A DNA stretch of 64,000 nucleotides from Meconema thalassinum (taxonomy: Eukaryota > Arthropoda > Insecta > Orthoptera > Tettigoniidae). The notes under the pieces are model-generated. The model did no database searches. It was given only the letters and a program-made list of their open reading frames with translations, and had not been told where the DNA came from. Made by a program: the position numbers and the translations under genes. Position 1 is the stretch's first letter; every line of letters begins with the position of its first letter. Of the stretch, positions 45,176-55,372 are shown piece after piece. The stretch lies in contig OX336389.2 of the NCBI GenBank assembly GCA_946902985.2, positions 790,872,979 to 790,936,978 on the forward strand. Direction: 5' to 3'.

Positions 45176-46590
45176 ACGAGTTGTAGTAGAAGGTGTATGC
45201 CATTTCCGATGGCAATTTGACCATATCCTACACAAGCTCAATGACACTTGTATCGAAAGACATTGCAGACTACGTCATCCATGTGGTCCTGACGTCTACA
45301 TGATGGGTCCCAGCGTTATCATATAGTTATTCGTGAGTCAGTACTGTCATGAAGATGCTATCCCAGTATTTCCTGCCAGTCAATGTTCTCTGACGTGCAG
45401 CATCGACATGGTCCGTCCAAACACGTCATTAGATGTGAGGCAGATCACAGTCACTGAACAATGTGCCATGCTTTATGTTGCCTGTCTCATACGTATTTTC
45501 CTATCAAGATACGACTGCCGCTGAACTTGGCTACGCCAACGTTTGTTGAAAATAGAAAACCTGGAGCCTTGAGTGACGAGCGGAGGGACACAGTGATGAC
45601 GGACTGTAGTTTGCTAATACATCAAGCAGTTTTGCGCGCGCTACTTGTGTTAGACAGAAGTTATATTGTGAATTGTAAACGGAATAATTGATAATAATGG
45701 GTGAATAAACAATGGTGCGTTTCAACAGCACAACTAAGCTTAATAGGAGCTTATGTCACCACGGAGAGTAAAACGACGAAAGGCTACTGGAGTGAGTTTT
45801 ATCCTTCCCACGTGACTGTATCAATCAACTAAGCAAGCTGACAGCATGACACATGTAAGCAAATAATAGTTCCCACCACGGCTACCAGCAATCGCATCTT
45901 GAAAGGCTCGACAGTGATATATGATGAGTTTGCGTCTGGGATTGTCGTGGTGTTGGGGCAAACGTTTTGGTTAGTCTTCGTTAAAACCATTCCTACATTA
46001 CTGGCATTGATGTTGCTGCAGAGGATGGCCATAGGACTGTATTGGCTTAACTGAGCAGTAAGCAACAGAAACCAGTCATCATAAGATGTAATTGATCATG
46101 GTTAGCGATACAGTTATCCATCTTCCACAGTTCTTGCCAAATTCTCACTATGTCACAGTTTTGCTGTTTCATTATCCTGGAACCCCAGTCATTGTTGGTG
46201 ATATGTAATCATTTGTACACAGTTAAATCAAGAAATAGATTGACGTTCAATGGTAGTAGGCTACTTTCAACAAACATGTAGTACCAAGTGGCCGAATGAC
46301 ATGCGATGGCTTATCATGCGTGCCCACTGCAGCAGAATAGTGTGGTACATGACATAGTGAAGCTAGTCATCGGTGTACTATTGTCTCATATACTCTACCC
46401 TTCTCAGGCCTTCCAAGATGGGCTCTCTTCTCTCAGGGGTGGCACAAAATTTACACTTAACATCCTAGGATTTTCATGAAGGATCACGGGAACGTATACT
46501 AAAATCAGTATATCAGAGGAATACTTTAAATAAAAATTTTTATTCATAAAACAAATTAACAATGAATTTAATCCCCCCTTAAATTAATAA
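45176..46590. other. Spacer without identified gene
   Basis: Mixed-composition sequence; ORFs below 80 codons and none recognised. The last 60 bases are rich in AATAA units and lead into the LINE. Confidence 0.3.
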
Positions 46591-47964
46591 AAAGCAAATA
46601 AGAATAATAAGAAGAATAATGTCAGGGACTTCTATCAAACTTTCAAGTGTAATCTGAAAGGGTATCAAGCACCGAGCTTGTGCTTCAGAGATGAAAATGG
46701 AAAGTTAGGTCTGAACAACAAGGAGAACTGTCGTATCTTGGCTGAGTACTTTAAGAAATTACTCAATTGTGATGAACCAAAACATAGGCTACTCATAGGC
46801 CGTCCTACTCAAGTAATGGCCAACTCGCATCCACCTTCTAAGACAGAAATTACAATTATTATCGATGGTCTAAAGAATAATAAAGCAGCGGGAGAGGATT
46901 CCATTGTGGCAGAACTTCTAAAACTGGCAAATGAAGATACTCTGAATATATTAGCTGAGCTCTTTGCGGAGATATGGAGAACTGGTAGGATACCCACAGA
47001 GTGGCAGTCTGCATTAATTCACCCTCTCCACAAAAAGGGGGATAAGAAGGACGTTAATAATTACAGGGGTATATCAATTGTATCTGTTCCCTACAAGATC
47101 CTATCCAAAGCACTCCTGAACAGAATTGAAGAAAATCTTGATAATCAGATCGGTGAGTACCAGGCCGGTTTCAGAAAGGGACGTTCTTGTCCGGAACAGA
47201 TTTTTAACCTGAAAAACATCATTAGGTATAAGACGATAGGCAGGTATGACTATGTGGTCGTATTCATTGATTTTAAGAAAGCGTATGACTCAATTGACCG
47301 CGCGTCGCTACTGAATATTCTGGAAGAATTTGGAGTGGATGTCACGTCTCGAAATCTGATTAAACAGACTTTGACCGACACAGTGTCAAAAGTAAAATTC
47401 ATTGGCGAGATCTCAGATCCCTTTGTAATCAAAACTGGTGTCAGACAAGGTGATGGATTATCTCCAATCCTTTTCAACTGTGTATTAGAAAAGGTCATTC
47501 GTGAATGGAGGAAGACACTGAGTCGGGAAGAAGGGAATGAAGAACGATTCAGCCTAGGGCCCAAACTGAAAGGGGTGCACGTTGATTGTTTGGCTTTTGC
47601 AGATGACCTAGCTATTTTTGCCAACAATATTAAATCAGCCATTGTAAAGATTAATCGGTTGTCAGAGATGGCTGAGAAAGTAGGTTTACAGATTTACTTT
47701 GAGAAGACAAAGTACATGACAAACATCAGTGATGGACCAGAATGGATGAAAACAAACCAAGGAAAGATTAATCGTGTAAAGAAATTTAAATACCTGGGTG
47801 AGGTAATCCAGCAAAATGGCCTAGAACAGGAAGCAATTAATCTTAGAATCTGGAAATTAGACCGAGCCTATCACCTGACGAAAAATCTCTATAATAAGAA
47901 GTCGCTGAGCATTGGAGCCAAATTAAGACACTACAGCACGGTTGTCAAACCTGAAGCATTATAT
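46591..47964 (+). pseudogene. RTE-like LINE reverse transcriptase, first part
   Basis: The frame is open from 46591; recognisable sequence starts about 46621 (VRDFYQTFKCNLKGYQAP), so the endonuclease is lost by 5' truncation. RT motifs: NNKAAGEDSIVAELLK, WQSALIHPLHKKGDKKD, NNYRGISIVSVPYKILSKAL, GEYQAGFRKGRSCPEQIF, VVVFIDFKKAYDSIDR (motif A), TGVRQGDGLSPILFN (motif B), HVDCLAFADDLAIFANN (catalytic FADD), VKKFKYLGEVI. The frame is interrupted after codon TAT at 47962-47964 by gypsy element C and resumes in the same frame at 54811. The YRGIS and RQGDGLSP motifs suggest an RTE-type clade; this is tentative. Confidence 0.85.
47961..47964. repeat. Target-site duplication ATAT (left) of element C
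   Basis: ATAT immediately precedes the left LTR and recurs at 54807-54810 after the right LTR. Removing 47965-54810 restores the LINE frame. Confidence 0.93.
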
Positions 47965-48726
47965 TGTTACGTGCCACCCCCTAGTGGCACTTATGTTAAC
48001 TGGATTACGGTGGGGGTACAAAGCACAACACCAATTACAGCTTAAAGAAATAATTAACTTTATTGCGGCCAGAAAATTACACTAGTCAGCAAATACAAGC
48101 AATTAGGAGCCTTATTCCAGTTTCCTCAAGTCTCTTCCTTGAGCGCTCTTGGCCCTTCCACTTGTCAACAGATCACAGAAGTTAATCTGTCCTAATGAGT
48201 ACGGTGGCCTTGACAGAAACTACCTGCTCCTCTCTTTTATGTTCACCGACCACAATTACTTACGTTCACTTGCTGCAGGCTATTTCGCTGTCCACACGCT
48301 GGAGAAACAATGTCACTGGATTTCTACACCACAATATCTCAGACACTCAGTGAAAGCACACTCACTCAGGCAGTCCCCTGTATGTTCCTCACTTCGCCGC
48401 TACACTAGGGGTTTCGCAAGTCACCACACTTCTGTCGCTCAGAATAAACGCTCACACTAGCTCGTAAAACACAACAACAACAACTGCTTCACGGGTCACT
48501 CTTATATAGCAGGCCGGTGACTCAATAAATGGTTCTAGATCCATCCAGGGTCCACGGCTTCTCGAGGTTTCCATCGCTGGTCCAGTCACGAATCTTCTGG
48601 ACTATCCCTTTGTCTAGCAGCCCTGTTGCATAAGGCACACGCAATACAGGAGGCATGCCACAGCCCAGCCCCTGGGGCAGCTGTGACTCAAGCGGCGAGC
48701 GATGACACAAACTCACAGCCGTAACA
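47965..48726 (-). repeat. 3' LTR of gypsy element C
   Basis: 762 bp bounded by the six-base inverted repeat TGTTAC/GTAACA. It is identical to 54045-54806 except at 48039, 48143 and 48188. On the minus strand it has a TATA box (GCTATATAAG, 48501-48510) and an AATAAA signal (complement at 48059-48064). The 103-codon plus-strand ORF inside both LTRs is not considered a gene. Confidence 0.95.
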
Positions 48727-48740
48727 CCACCCCCTTCCTA
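48727..48740 (-). other. Polypurine tract of element C
   Basis: The minus strand reads TAGGAAGGGGGTGG directly before the 3' LTR start TGTTAC. This is the expected site for plus-strand DNA priming in reverse transcription. Confidence 0.85.
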
Positions 48741-48763
48741 AAAAGGCTGATCGTCCCGATCAA

Positions 48764-50390
48764 TCATTGGTCCGTCTGTGTCCCTCCGTAGGCTGCCAGG
48801 CGATCTCGATGCACGATCTTCATCTTCGCCCTCGGGCTCCGCTGGATCCTGTAGACGACATCGTTGATCCGTTTCACGACTCGGTACGGGCCCTCCCAGG
48901 ACTTCTGCAGTTTGGGTGACAGGCCTTTCTTCCGTAATGGGTTGAAGAGCCAGACCAGGTCGTCCTCGTGGAATCCGCCGGCATCCGTCTGCTGGTCGTA
49001 TCGGGTCTTCATTCGGTCGGTCTCGATCCGCAGTTTCCTCCTCGCGAACGCGTGTACGTCCTCCAGTTGGTCGACCAGTTCTTGACAATACTGGCTTACC
49101 GGGATCGGATCATTCCCAGGTCGGCCGAAGGCAAGATCGACAGGTAGACGGAGCTCCCTCCCAAACATGGCCCGGGCTGGTGTGCACCCGGTGGCTTCAT
49201 GCACGGCGGCGCGGTAGGCCAGGAGAAATAGTGGAAGATGCTTGTCCCAATCCCTCTGGTGGTCGCTGACGACTATTCGGAGATGGTTCTCGACGGTGCG
49301 ATTGAATCGCTCTACCATCCCGTCGGACTGAGGGTGTAGCGGCGTTGTCCTTGTCTTCCGGATCCCCAGCAGCTGGCATAGGTTCTGGAACACCTGCGAC
49401 TCGAAGTTCCTCCCTTGGTCGGAGTGCAGCTCCAGGGGTACTCCGTACCGGCTGACGAATTCCTTCACCAGGGTCTCTGCGATCGTCGCGGCTTCTTGGT
49501 TAGGGAGCGCATACGCCTCCGGCCATTTGGTAAAGTAGTCGCTGACGACTAATATGTAGCGGTTCCCTGCCTCGCTTAACGGGAATGGCCCAGCAACATC
49601 GATGGCCACTCTCTCCATGGGGCCGCCCACGTTGTAGGTCTTCAGTGGACCCCGTCGTCTTCGTCCTGGGCCCTTGCTGGCTGCGCAATCGTGGCACCTC
49701 GCGCAGTGATTCTCCACGTCTGTTCGGCATCCGATCCAGTAGAACCGCTCTCTCAGCTTCTCCAGGGTCTTCTTTATCCCTAGGTGTCCACCAGATGATC
49801 CTCCATGCACTTCCTTCAGGACTTCCTCCGTCATAGCCTTTGGAACGACGACTTGTTCCCGAGATGTCTTCCCGTCGGTGCTCTCCCAGGTACGGCAGAT
49901 GAGGCCATCCCTTACAATCAGCGAGTCCCACTGTGCCCAGTAGGACTTAAACTTTGGGCTGCAGTCACTCACAATGTTCCACCCGGGTCTGGGGACACAG
50001 GCCCTCTTCCATTCGGCTATCAGTCCCAGGTCATCATCTTCCGCTTGCGCCCGCGTGAAATATTCGCGGCTCCAGCTCCCTTGAAGTTCCACGGTAGTCC
50101 TTCGGCACTGTATCCCGGTGTTCTCCTCCCTTCGGGCACAGAAAGTGCAGTCTTCGGGGCACGGTCTTCGTGACAGGGCGTCGGCGTTAGAATGCAGTTG
50201 GCCTTTCCTGTGCTGAATCTCAAAGTTGTACTGTTGAAGCCTCTCTAACCACCGCGCGAGTTGACCCTCGGGCTGCTTGAAGTTCAGGAGCCACCGCAGG
50301 GATGCATGGTCGGTCCTGATGAGAAATTCTTGCCCGTACAGGTACTTGTGGAAGTGTTCAATGGTCTTCACGATGGCGAGCAGCTCCTGG
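48764..50390 (-). pseudogene. RNase H (distal part) and integrase of element C
   Basis: This frame is linked to gag-pol by the shift at about 50390. It continues RNase H (ELLAIVKTIEHFHKYLYG, FLIRTDHASLRWLL, HSNADALSRRP), then integrase: zinc-binding HGGSSGGHLGIKKT ... CARCHDC, catalytic core AIDVAGPFPLSEAG (Asp), ELHSDQGRNFES (Asp), PQSDGMVERFNRT (Glu), and the GPY/F module SWEGPYRVVKRINDVVYRI. It ends with TQTDQ and a stop at 48764-48766, just before the polypurine tract. All catalytic residues are present. The in-frame ATG at 50611 is not a natural start: the stretch upstream of the junction is gag-pol read out of frame. Confidence 0.92.
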
Positions 50391-53300
50391 TGACGCAGTA
50401 GTTCCTTTCTGGCTTTGACAAGGCCTTGCTGAAGTAGGCCACTACTCTCTCCTCGCCGTCCACTACTTGCGACAGGATCCCCCCTATGCCAAAGTCGCTG
50501 GCATCGGTATCGACGATGAACCTTGTTCCAGGTCTGGGGTAGGCCAGAATAGGCGCGGTGCACAGAGCCTGCTTGAGTTGTTCGAAGGCACTGTGGCATT
50601 CTGCTGTCCACGTGAAGAGTTGGTCCTTCTCAGTCAGTCGATGTAAAGGTTTGGCAATGTCGGCGAATCCTCTCACGAAGCGACGATAATAAGTGCAGAG
50701 TCCCAGGAAGCTTCGTAGTTGGGACTTGTCCTTCGGAACTGGCCACTCCCTCACAGCTGCGGTCTTCTCTGGGTCGGTGCGCACCCCTTCCTCGGAGACG
50801 ATATGCCCAAGGTACTGGACCCGCTTCTGGAAGAACTGACACTTCTTGGGGCTCAACTTCAGCTGGGCAGCCCGTAGCTTCAACAAGATCTCCTTCAGGT
50901 TGCTGTAGTGCTCCTCGAAGCTCCTCCCCAGGACGATGACGTCGTCTAGGTAGACCAGGCAGGTCTTCCAGTGTATTCCCCTCAGAATGGACTCCATTAG
51001 CCTTTCGAAGGTTGCAGGGGCGTTGCACAGACCGAATGGCATGACGGTGAACTGCCAGAGCCCGCTGCCCACAGAGAACGCCGTTTTCTCGCGGTCCTTA
51101 GGGTGGACCTCCACCTGCCAGTAGCCACTCTTCAAATCCAAGGTGGAGAACCATCTTGATCCTGATATGGTGTCCAGCGTGTCGTCGATCTGGGGTAGAG
51201 GGTAGCTGTCCTTTTTCGTGACGTCGTTCACCCGCCTGTAATCCACGCAGAACCTGGTGGAACCGTCCTTCTTCTTCACTAGCACGACCGGAGAACTCCA
51301 AGGACTATGTGATGGCTCGATCACCCCTTGCTCCTTCATCTCTTCTACCATCCGGTCGACTTCGGCTTGCTTGGCGAGCGGGACACGTCGGAATGGGGCC
51401 CTAATCGGTGCGCTGTCCCCAACGTCGATTCTGTGCTGGACCAAGCTTGTCCTGCCGAAGTCTTTGCTCCCCACGGAGAAGACATCCTGGAATTCGCGTA
51501 GCAGGTCCTGAAGTTGGCGTGATTGCTCCTCGTCTAAATGGTCCTGGGATCCTTGGTACAGCTTCTGTAGTTCTTCTGGCAGTGTGCGTCTTCCTCGGTT
51601 GTCCGTCTGCAGGTGTCCGTCTGTCGTATCCGTGATGCGGGCAATCCAGGTAACGGGCTCGCAGACTCCTAGGTTGGTGTCCCTGTGAACCGTAATGTCG
51701 TAGTCGTCCAGGTTGGACAGGCGGACGTACGGCCGAGACGTCGTGTTGATGAGAGTCTTGGCAACTAGCAATCCTTTTGTCTGGATGTCCTCATATTTTG
51801 GTTCGATGACAGCCGCCACTCCCTCAGCTGTTCCGTCGACAATTATGGCAGCGCTGACTTCCGTCCTGGCGGGAACGATGACGTCCTCTCTCAGCCTTAC
51901 TCGTCGTGCGGCGACGACCTCGTGTGCTGGTCGCAAAGCAAGTTCCTCCCTTCCGAAGTGCAGAGTGTTGGTACTCAGATCCAAGATGATGTTGTTCTGG
52001 TCCAGGAAGTCCAGTCCGATGATCACTTCATTTGATACGTCAGCCACAAGCACTGGATGCTTTATCGCCCGTCGACCAATGACGAACTCCAGTGATGCTT
52101 CGCCATGTACCGGTGCGGTCTCTCCGGTCGCGGTTATTAGCTGGAGGTTCCTTTGTGTGGGTTGCACTCTCCACTTCGGGATCACGGTGGGGCTGACGAT
52201 GGTCCTCGATGCTCCCGTGTCGATTAGCATGGGCCAGCTCACTCCGTTGATGACTCCGTCGACCATCAGGCTGCTTTTATCCCTCCGTAACTGCGTCACA
52301 CGAACTTGGACTGCCGGGGCTTGAGCCAACCTTCGCCCCTCATGGCTGGCTGATACTTGCTTTCCTGGGCCGCGCGGTTTCCCTACGACTGATTGTCCCG
52401 ACGGAAACTCTTGGCGGCGGCGATCACCGCAGTCCTTGCTCAGGTGGCCTCTCTTACGGCAGGTCCAGCAGGTTGGTAGTCCTCTTCCGGGCCGCCTCAC
52501 CGGATGTCCTTCGGCTAAGTTTTTGTTGGTGGTACTGCGACTCTTGAAGAACCGGCCTAGCACCTCCATCAGTTCATCGGCCAGGGGCTTGGTCTTGTTG
52601 GCTTTGGCTGGTTCGTCAACGTCCACCTGACGCACCCGCGCGCACATTCTAGATACCTGCTTTGCCGTCTCGAACTCAAGTGCGTGGCTCAGCGCATCTG
52701 CCAGGGACTTATTGCGCGCGAGACGCAGCGCCTGTTGAGTGTCCGAGTCCCGTAGCCCGTCGGTGAAAGTCTGCGTCGCTATCTGCTCCAGAAAGTCGGC
52801 CGGCGCTGTTGGGTAGGCGAGCCTTACGAGGCGTGCGATGTCCATCTCGAACTCCTGCAGGGTTTCCGCGTTCTTCTGTACCCGGGTCCGGAGCTGCATC
52901 TGGTAGGCCTGCTGAAGATGGCTATCTCCATATCGGGACTCCATATGGGCGATCAGTGAAGCGTAGTCCTGGGATCCAGTCGGGATGGCCTGAAGGACGT
53001 TAAGGGCGTCACCTCTCAGCGCTACAATGAGAGCTGTAGCCTTTTCTGTGTTGTTCCAGTTATTTATGGAACAGGCCGCCTCGAACTGACGTAAGTAGGT
53101 GCTCCACGGGACCTTTCCGTCGAAGGTTGGGGGCGTCACTCTGCTATGTCCCGTTCCTGATATTCCCGGTGTAACGGTGGGCGGGCGTTGGCGCAGCTCG
53201 GCAACTTCCTCTTGTAGGGCTTTGACTCTCTCATCCACCCCGGTCGGCGGGCGTCGGCGCAGCTCGGCGACTTCCTCTTGTAGGGCTTTGAATCTATCTT

Positions 53301-53832
53301 CCATTCCTGCCGGCGGGAGTCGGCGCAGCTCAGCAAATTCCTTTTGTAGAGCGGTGAATCTCTCTTCCACCCCCATCAGCGGTCGTTGGCACAGCTCGGC
53401 AACTTCCACTTGCAAGGCGTTGAATTTCTCCTCCACCCCCATCAGCGGGCGTTGGCGCAGCTCGGCAACTTCCACTTGCAAGGTGTTGAACTTCTCCTCC
53501 ACTGCCGCGACTTCCTCACGTAGGCCCTGTTCTAATTTCCTTTGGCTCTCCTCTAATTTCGTCAGCAGACACTCTTCCAGATTTTTCTGGCCATCCAGAA
53601 ATTTGGCGGTTAGGTCCTCTGCTAACTTATTCTGGCTGCCTTCCATCTGCTTCAGGTCCTCCGCTAACTTATTTTGGCCTTCTTCTAATTTGGAAGTTAG
53701 GTCCTCTGCTAACTTATTTTGGCTGTCCTTCAGGTCCTCTGCTAACTTCTTCTGGCCATCTTCCATCTTCTTCTGGCCGTCTTCCATTCTGGCAGTTAGG
53801 TCCTTGGTTAAATTCTTCTGGCCGTCTTCCAT
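50368..53832 (-). CDS. Gag-Pol polyprotein of element C (gag, protease, RT, start of RNase H)
   Basis: 1154 codons from an ATG at 53832. Residues 1-110: a repeated MEDGQKNLTKDL/LAEDL motif. Residues about 113-222: five consecutive 22-residue coiled-coil repeats. Then the gag domain (TPPTFDGKVPWSTYLRQFE ... DFLEQIATQTFTDGLRD), a CCHC zinc knuckle CWTCRKRGHLSKDC near residue 455, a protease with MLIDTGASRTIV near 535, RT with PWSSPVVLVKKKDGSTRFC near 840 and the catalytic CLVYLDDVIVL near 957, then RNase H with FIVDTDASDFGIGG near 1105. Gag and pol are in one frame, unlike element A. The frame goes wrong after KPERNYCVTR at about 50390, where a net four-base loss is inferred. The start is uncertain: the frame is open without ATG from about 53913, and another ATG (MEAQLAALL) at 53920 is in a different frame. 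Confidence 0.92.
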   Translation of the reverse strand: MEDGQKNLTKDLTARMEDGQKKMEDGQKKLAEDLKDSQNKLAEDLTSKLEEGQNKLAEDLKQMEGSQNKLAEDLTAKFLDGQKNLEECLLTKLEESQRKLEQGLREEVAAVEEKFNTLQVEVAELRQRPLMGVEEKFNALQVEVAELCQRPLMGVEERFTALQKEFAELRRLPPAGMEDRFKALQEEVAELRRRPPTGVDERVKALQEEVAELRQRPPTVTPGISGTGHSRVTPPTFDGKVPWSTYLRQFEAACSINNWNNTEKATALIVALRGDALNVLQAIPTGSQDYASLIAHMESRYGDSHLQQAYQMQLRTRVQKNAETLQEFEMDIARLVRLAYPTAPADFLEQIATQTFTDGLRDSDTQQALRLARNKSLADALSHALEFETAKQVSRMCARVRQVDVDEPAKANKTKPLADELMEVLGRFFKSRSTTNKNLAEGHPVRRPGRGLPTCWTCRKRGHLSKDCGDRRRQEFPSGQSVVGKPRGPGKQVSASHEGRRLAQAPAVQVRVTQLRRDKSSLMVDGVINGVSWPMLIDTGASRTIVSPTVIPKWRVQPTQRNLQLITATGETAPVHGEASLEFVIGRRAIKHPVLVADVSNEVIIGLDFLDQNNIILDLSTNTLHFGREELALRPAHEVVAARRVRLREDVIVPARTEVSAAIIVDGTAEGVAAVIEPKYEDIQTKGLLVAKTLINTTSRPYVRLSNLDDYDITVHRDTNLGVCEPVTWIARITDTTDGHLQTDNRGRRTLPEELQKLYQGSQDHLDEEQSRQLQDLLREFQDVFSVGSKDFGRTSLVQHRIDVGDSAPIRAPFRRVPLAKQAEVDRMVEEMKEQGVIEPSHSPWSSPVVLVKKKDGSTRFCVDYRRVNDVTKKDSYPLPQIDDTLDTISGSRWFSTLDLKSGYWQVEVHPKDREKTAFSVGSGLWQFTVMPFGLCNAPATFERLMESILRGIHWKTCLVYLDDVIVLGRSFEEHYSNLKEILLKLRAAQLKLSPKKCQFFQKRVQYLGHIVSEEGVRTDPEKTAAVREWPVPKDKSQLRSFLGLCTYYRRFVRGFADIAKPLHRLTEKDQLFTWTAECHSAFEQLKQALCTAPILAYPRPGTRFIVDTDASDFGIGGILSQVVDGEERVVAYFSKALSKPERNYCVTRSCSPS

Positions 53833-54024
53833 TTTGGCAGTTAGGTCCTTGGTTAAATTCTTCTGGCCGTCTTCTATGCCATTAACTTTTATAGCAATGC
53901 TGCCAATTGCGCCTCCATTTTAGTTGTTTGCCTTGTAAAGGGCATGCACTCACAGGAAAATTAGAGAAAATGACCTGCTCGGGTTTTGAAACCAGGACCG
54001 TCAGGTGTTGTGCTTGAGTTCGTA

Positions 54025-54042
54025 ATCCGGCTTCTGACACCA
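54025..54042 (-). other. Primer-binding site of element C
   Basis: Two bases after the 5' LTR, the minus strand reads TGGTGTCAGAAGCCGGAT, beginning with the TGG that pairs with a tRNA CCA end. Which tRNA is used was not determined. Confidence 0.85.
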
Positions 54043-54044
54043 GT

Positions 54045-54806
54045 TGTTACGTGCCACCCCCTAGTGGCACTTATGTTAACTGGATTACGGTGGGGGTACA
54101 AAGCACAACACCAATTACTGCTTAAAGAAATAATTAACTTTATTGCGGCCAGAAAATTACACTAGTCAGCAAATACAAGCAATTAGGAGCCTTATTCCAG
54201 TTTCCTCAAGTCTCTTCCTTGAACGCTCTTGGCCCTTCCACTTGTCAACAGATCACAGAAGTTAATCCGTCCTAATGAGTACGGTGGCCTTGACAGAAAC
54301 TACCTGCTCCTCTCTTTTATGTTCACCGACCACAATTACTTACGTTCACTTGCTGCAGGCTATTTCGCTGTCCACACGCTGGAGAAACAATGTCACTGGA
54401 TTTCTACACCACAATATCTCAGACACTCAGTGAAAGCACACTCACTCAGGCAGTCCCCTGTATGTTCCTCACTTCGCCGCTACACTAGGGGTTTCGCAAG
54501 TCACCACACTTCTGTCGCTCAGAATAAACGCTCACACTAGCTCGTAAAACACAACAACAACAACTGCTTCACGGGTCACTCTTATATAGCAGGCCGGTGA
54601 CTCAATAAATGGTTCTAGATCCATCCAGGGTCCACGGCTTCTCGAGGTTTCCATCGCTGGTCCAGTCACGAATCTTCTGGACTATCCCTTTGTCTAGCAG
54701 CCCTGTTGCATAAGGCACACGCAATACAGGAGGCATGCCACAGCCCAGCCCCTGGGGCAGCTGTGACTCAAGCGGCGAGCGATGACACAAACTCACAGCC
54801 GTAACA
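54045..54806 (-). repeat. 5' LTR of gypsy element C
   Basis: 762 bp, TGTTAC ... GTAACA, three substitutions from the other LTR (at 54119, 54223 and 54268). TATA box on the minus strand at 54581-54590. Followed on the minus strand by the primer-binding site. Confidence 0.95.
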
Positions 54807-54810
54807 ATAT

Positions 54811-55317
54811 GCTTCGGAGACTTTGACTATGAACAGGCGGGGACTAGTCGACCAGTTGGTCAAAAGAGAACGCAGGGTATTGAGAAAAATTTTAGGCAAC
54901 AGATGGGTTGACGGGCACATACGTTTGAAGTCGAACGAAGAGTTATATAGAAAGATAGAACCAGTCACGTCAACAATAAAAAGGAAAAGGTTGTTGTTCT
55001 ATGGACACATTTTCAGAATGTCCAACGATCGTCTAACAAAGAAAATTTGGAATTTCGTGAAACCAAAGAAGAAAAAATTGGCATGGTTTGAATAATGTAA
55101 CAAAGACCTTCTAGAAATTGGTATTCCGGACTGCAAAATTATGAACAGGTGTGAATTCAGACACCTAATCAAAAATTACCAGGGATTTAAGGTAGGGGCA
55201 GAACCCAAAAGACGGAGGGGACCTCTTTCAGAAGATCGGAAGAAGGCGCTGAGTGATGGGCTCAAGAGATACTGGCAGGACATCAAAGCTGGCAGACGAT
55301 CTAGAACGAAACATTGA
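54811..55317 (+). pseudogene. RTE-like LINE, second part (C-terminus)
   Basis: It continues the frame broken at 47964: ASETLTMNRRGLVDQLVKRE, RRVLRKILGNRWVDG, KRKRLLFYGHIFRMSNDR, with one TAA at 55093-55095, then LLEIGIPDCKIMNRCEFR and KYWQDIKAG-type sequence to TGA at 55315-55317. An A-rich tail, AATGTAAAAAAAAAAC, lies at 55357-55372. The RRVLRKILG and GHIFRM phrases are typical of the C-terminal domain of these LINEs. Confidence 0.82.
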
Positions 55318-55372
55318 TTTTGATTGTTACTCCGTAGTCCATAGTGGCTCAATTCGAATGTAAAAAAAAAAA

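Larger units (their letters stand above)
47965..54806 (-). mobile_element. Complete young Ty3/gypsy retrotransposon, element C
   Basis: 6842 bp on -, with two 762-bp LTRs (99.6% identical), ATAT target duplications, a primer-binding site, a polypurine tract and all of gag, protease, RT, RNase H and integrase. There is no envelope gene. It is markedly richer in G+C and CG dinucleotides than everything around it. It is nested in an RTE-like LINE in the opposite orientation. Only one clear coding lesion is seen (RNase H, about 50390), plus an uncertain gag start. Confidence 0.95.

Noticed and set aside
45829..46065. 78-codon minus-strand ORF with a hydrophobic C-terminal part
   Set aside because: No start context or conserved motif; probably random.
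48149..48460. 103-codon plus-strand ORF, repeated at 54229-54540
   Set aside because: It lies entirely within both LTRs of element C on the strand opposite to its transcription. The repetition reflects the LTR duplication, not a gene.
50368..50611. Programmed frameshift in element C RNase H
   Set aside because: No slippery heptamer was found at the junction, and conserved residues are missing there, which indicates a deletion.
53099..53923. 274-codon plus-strand ORF rich in Ser, Arg and Leu
   Set aside because: It is the antisense shadow of the gag repeat region; its periodic composition mirrors the 22-residue repeats on the minus strand.
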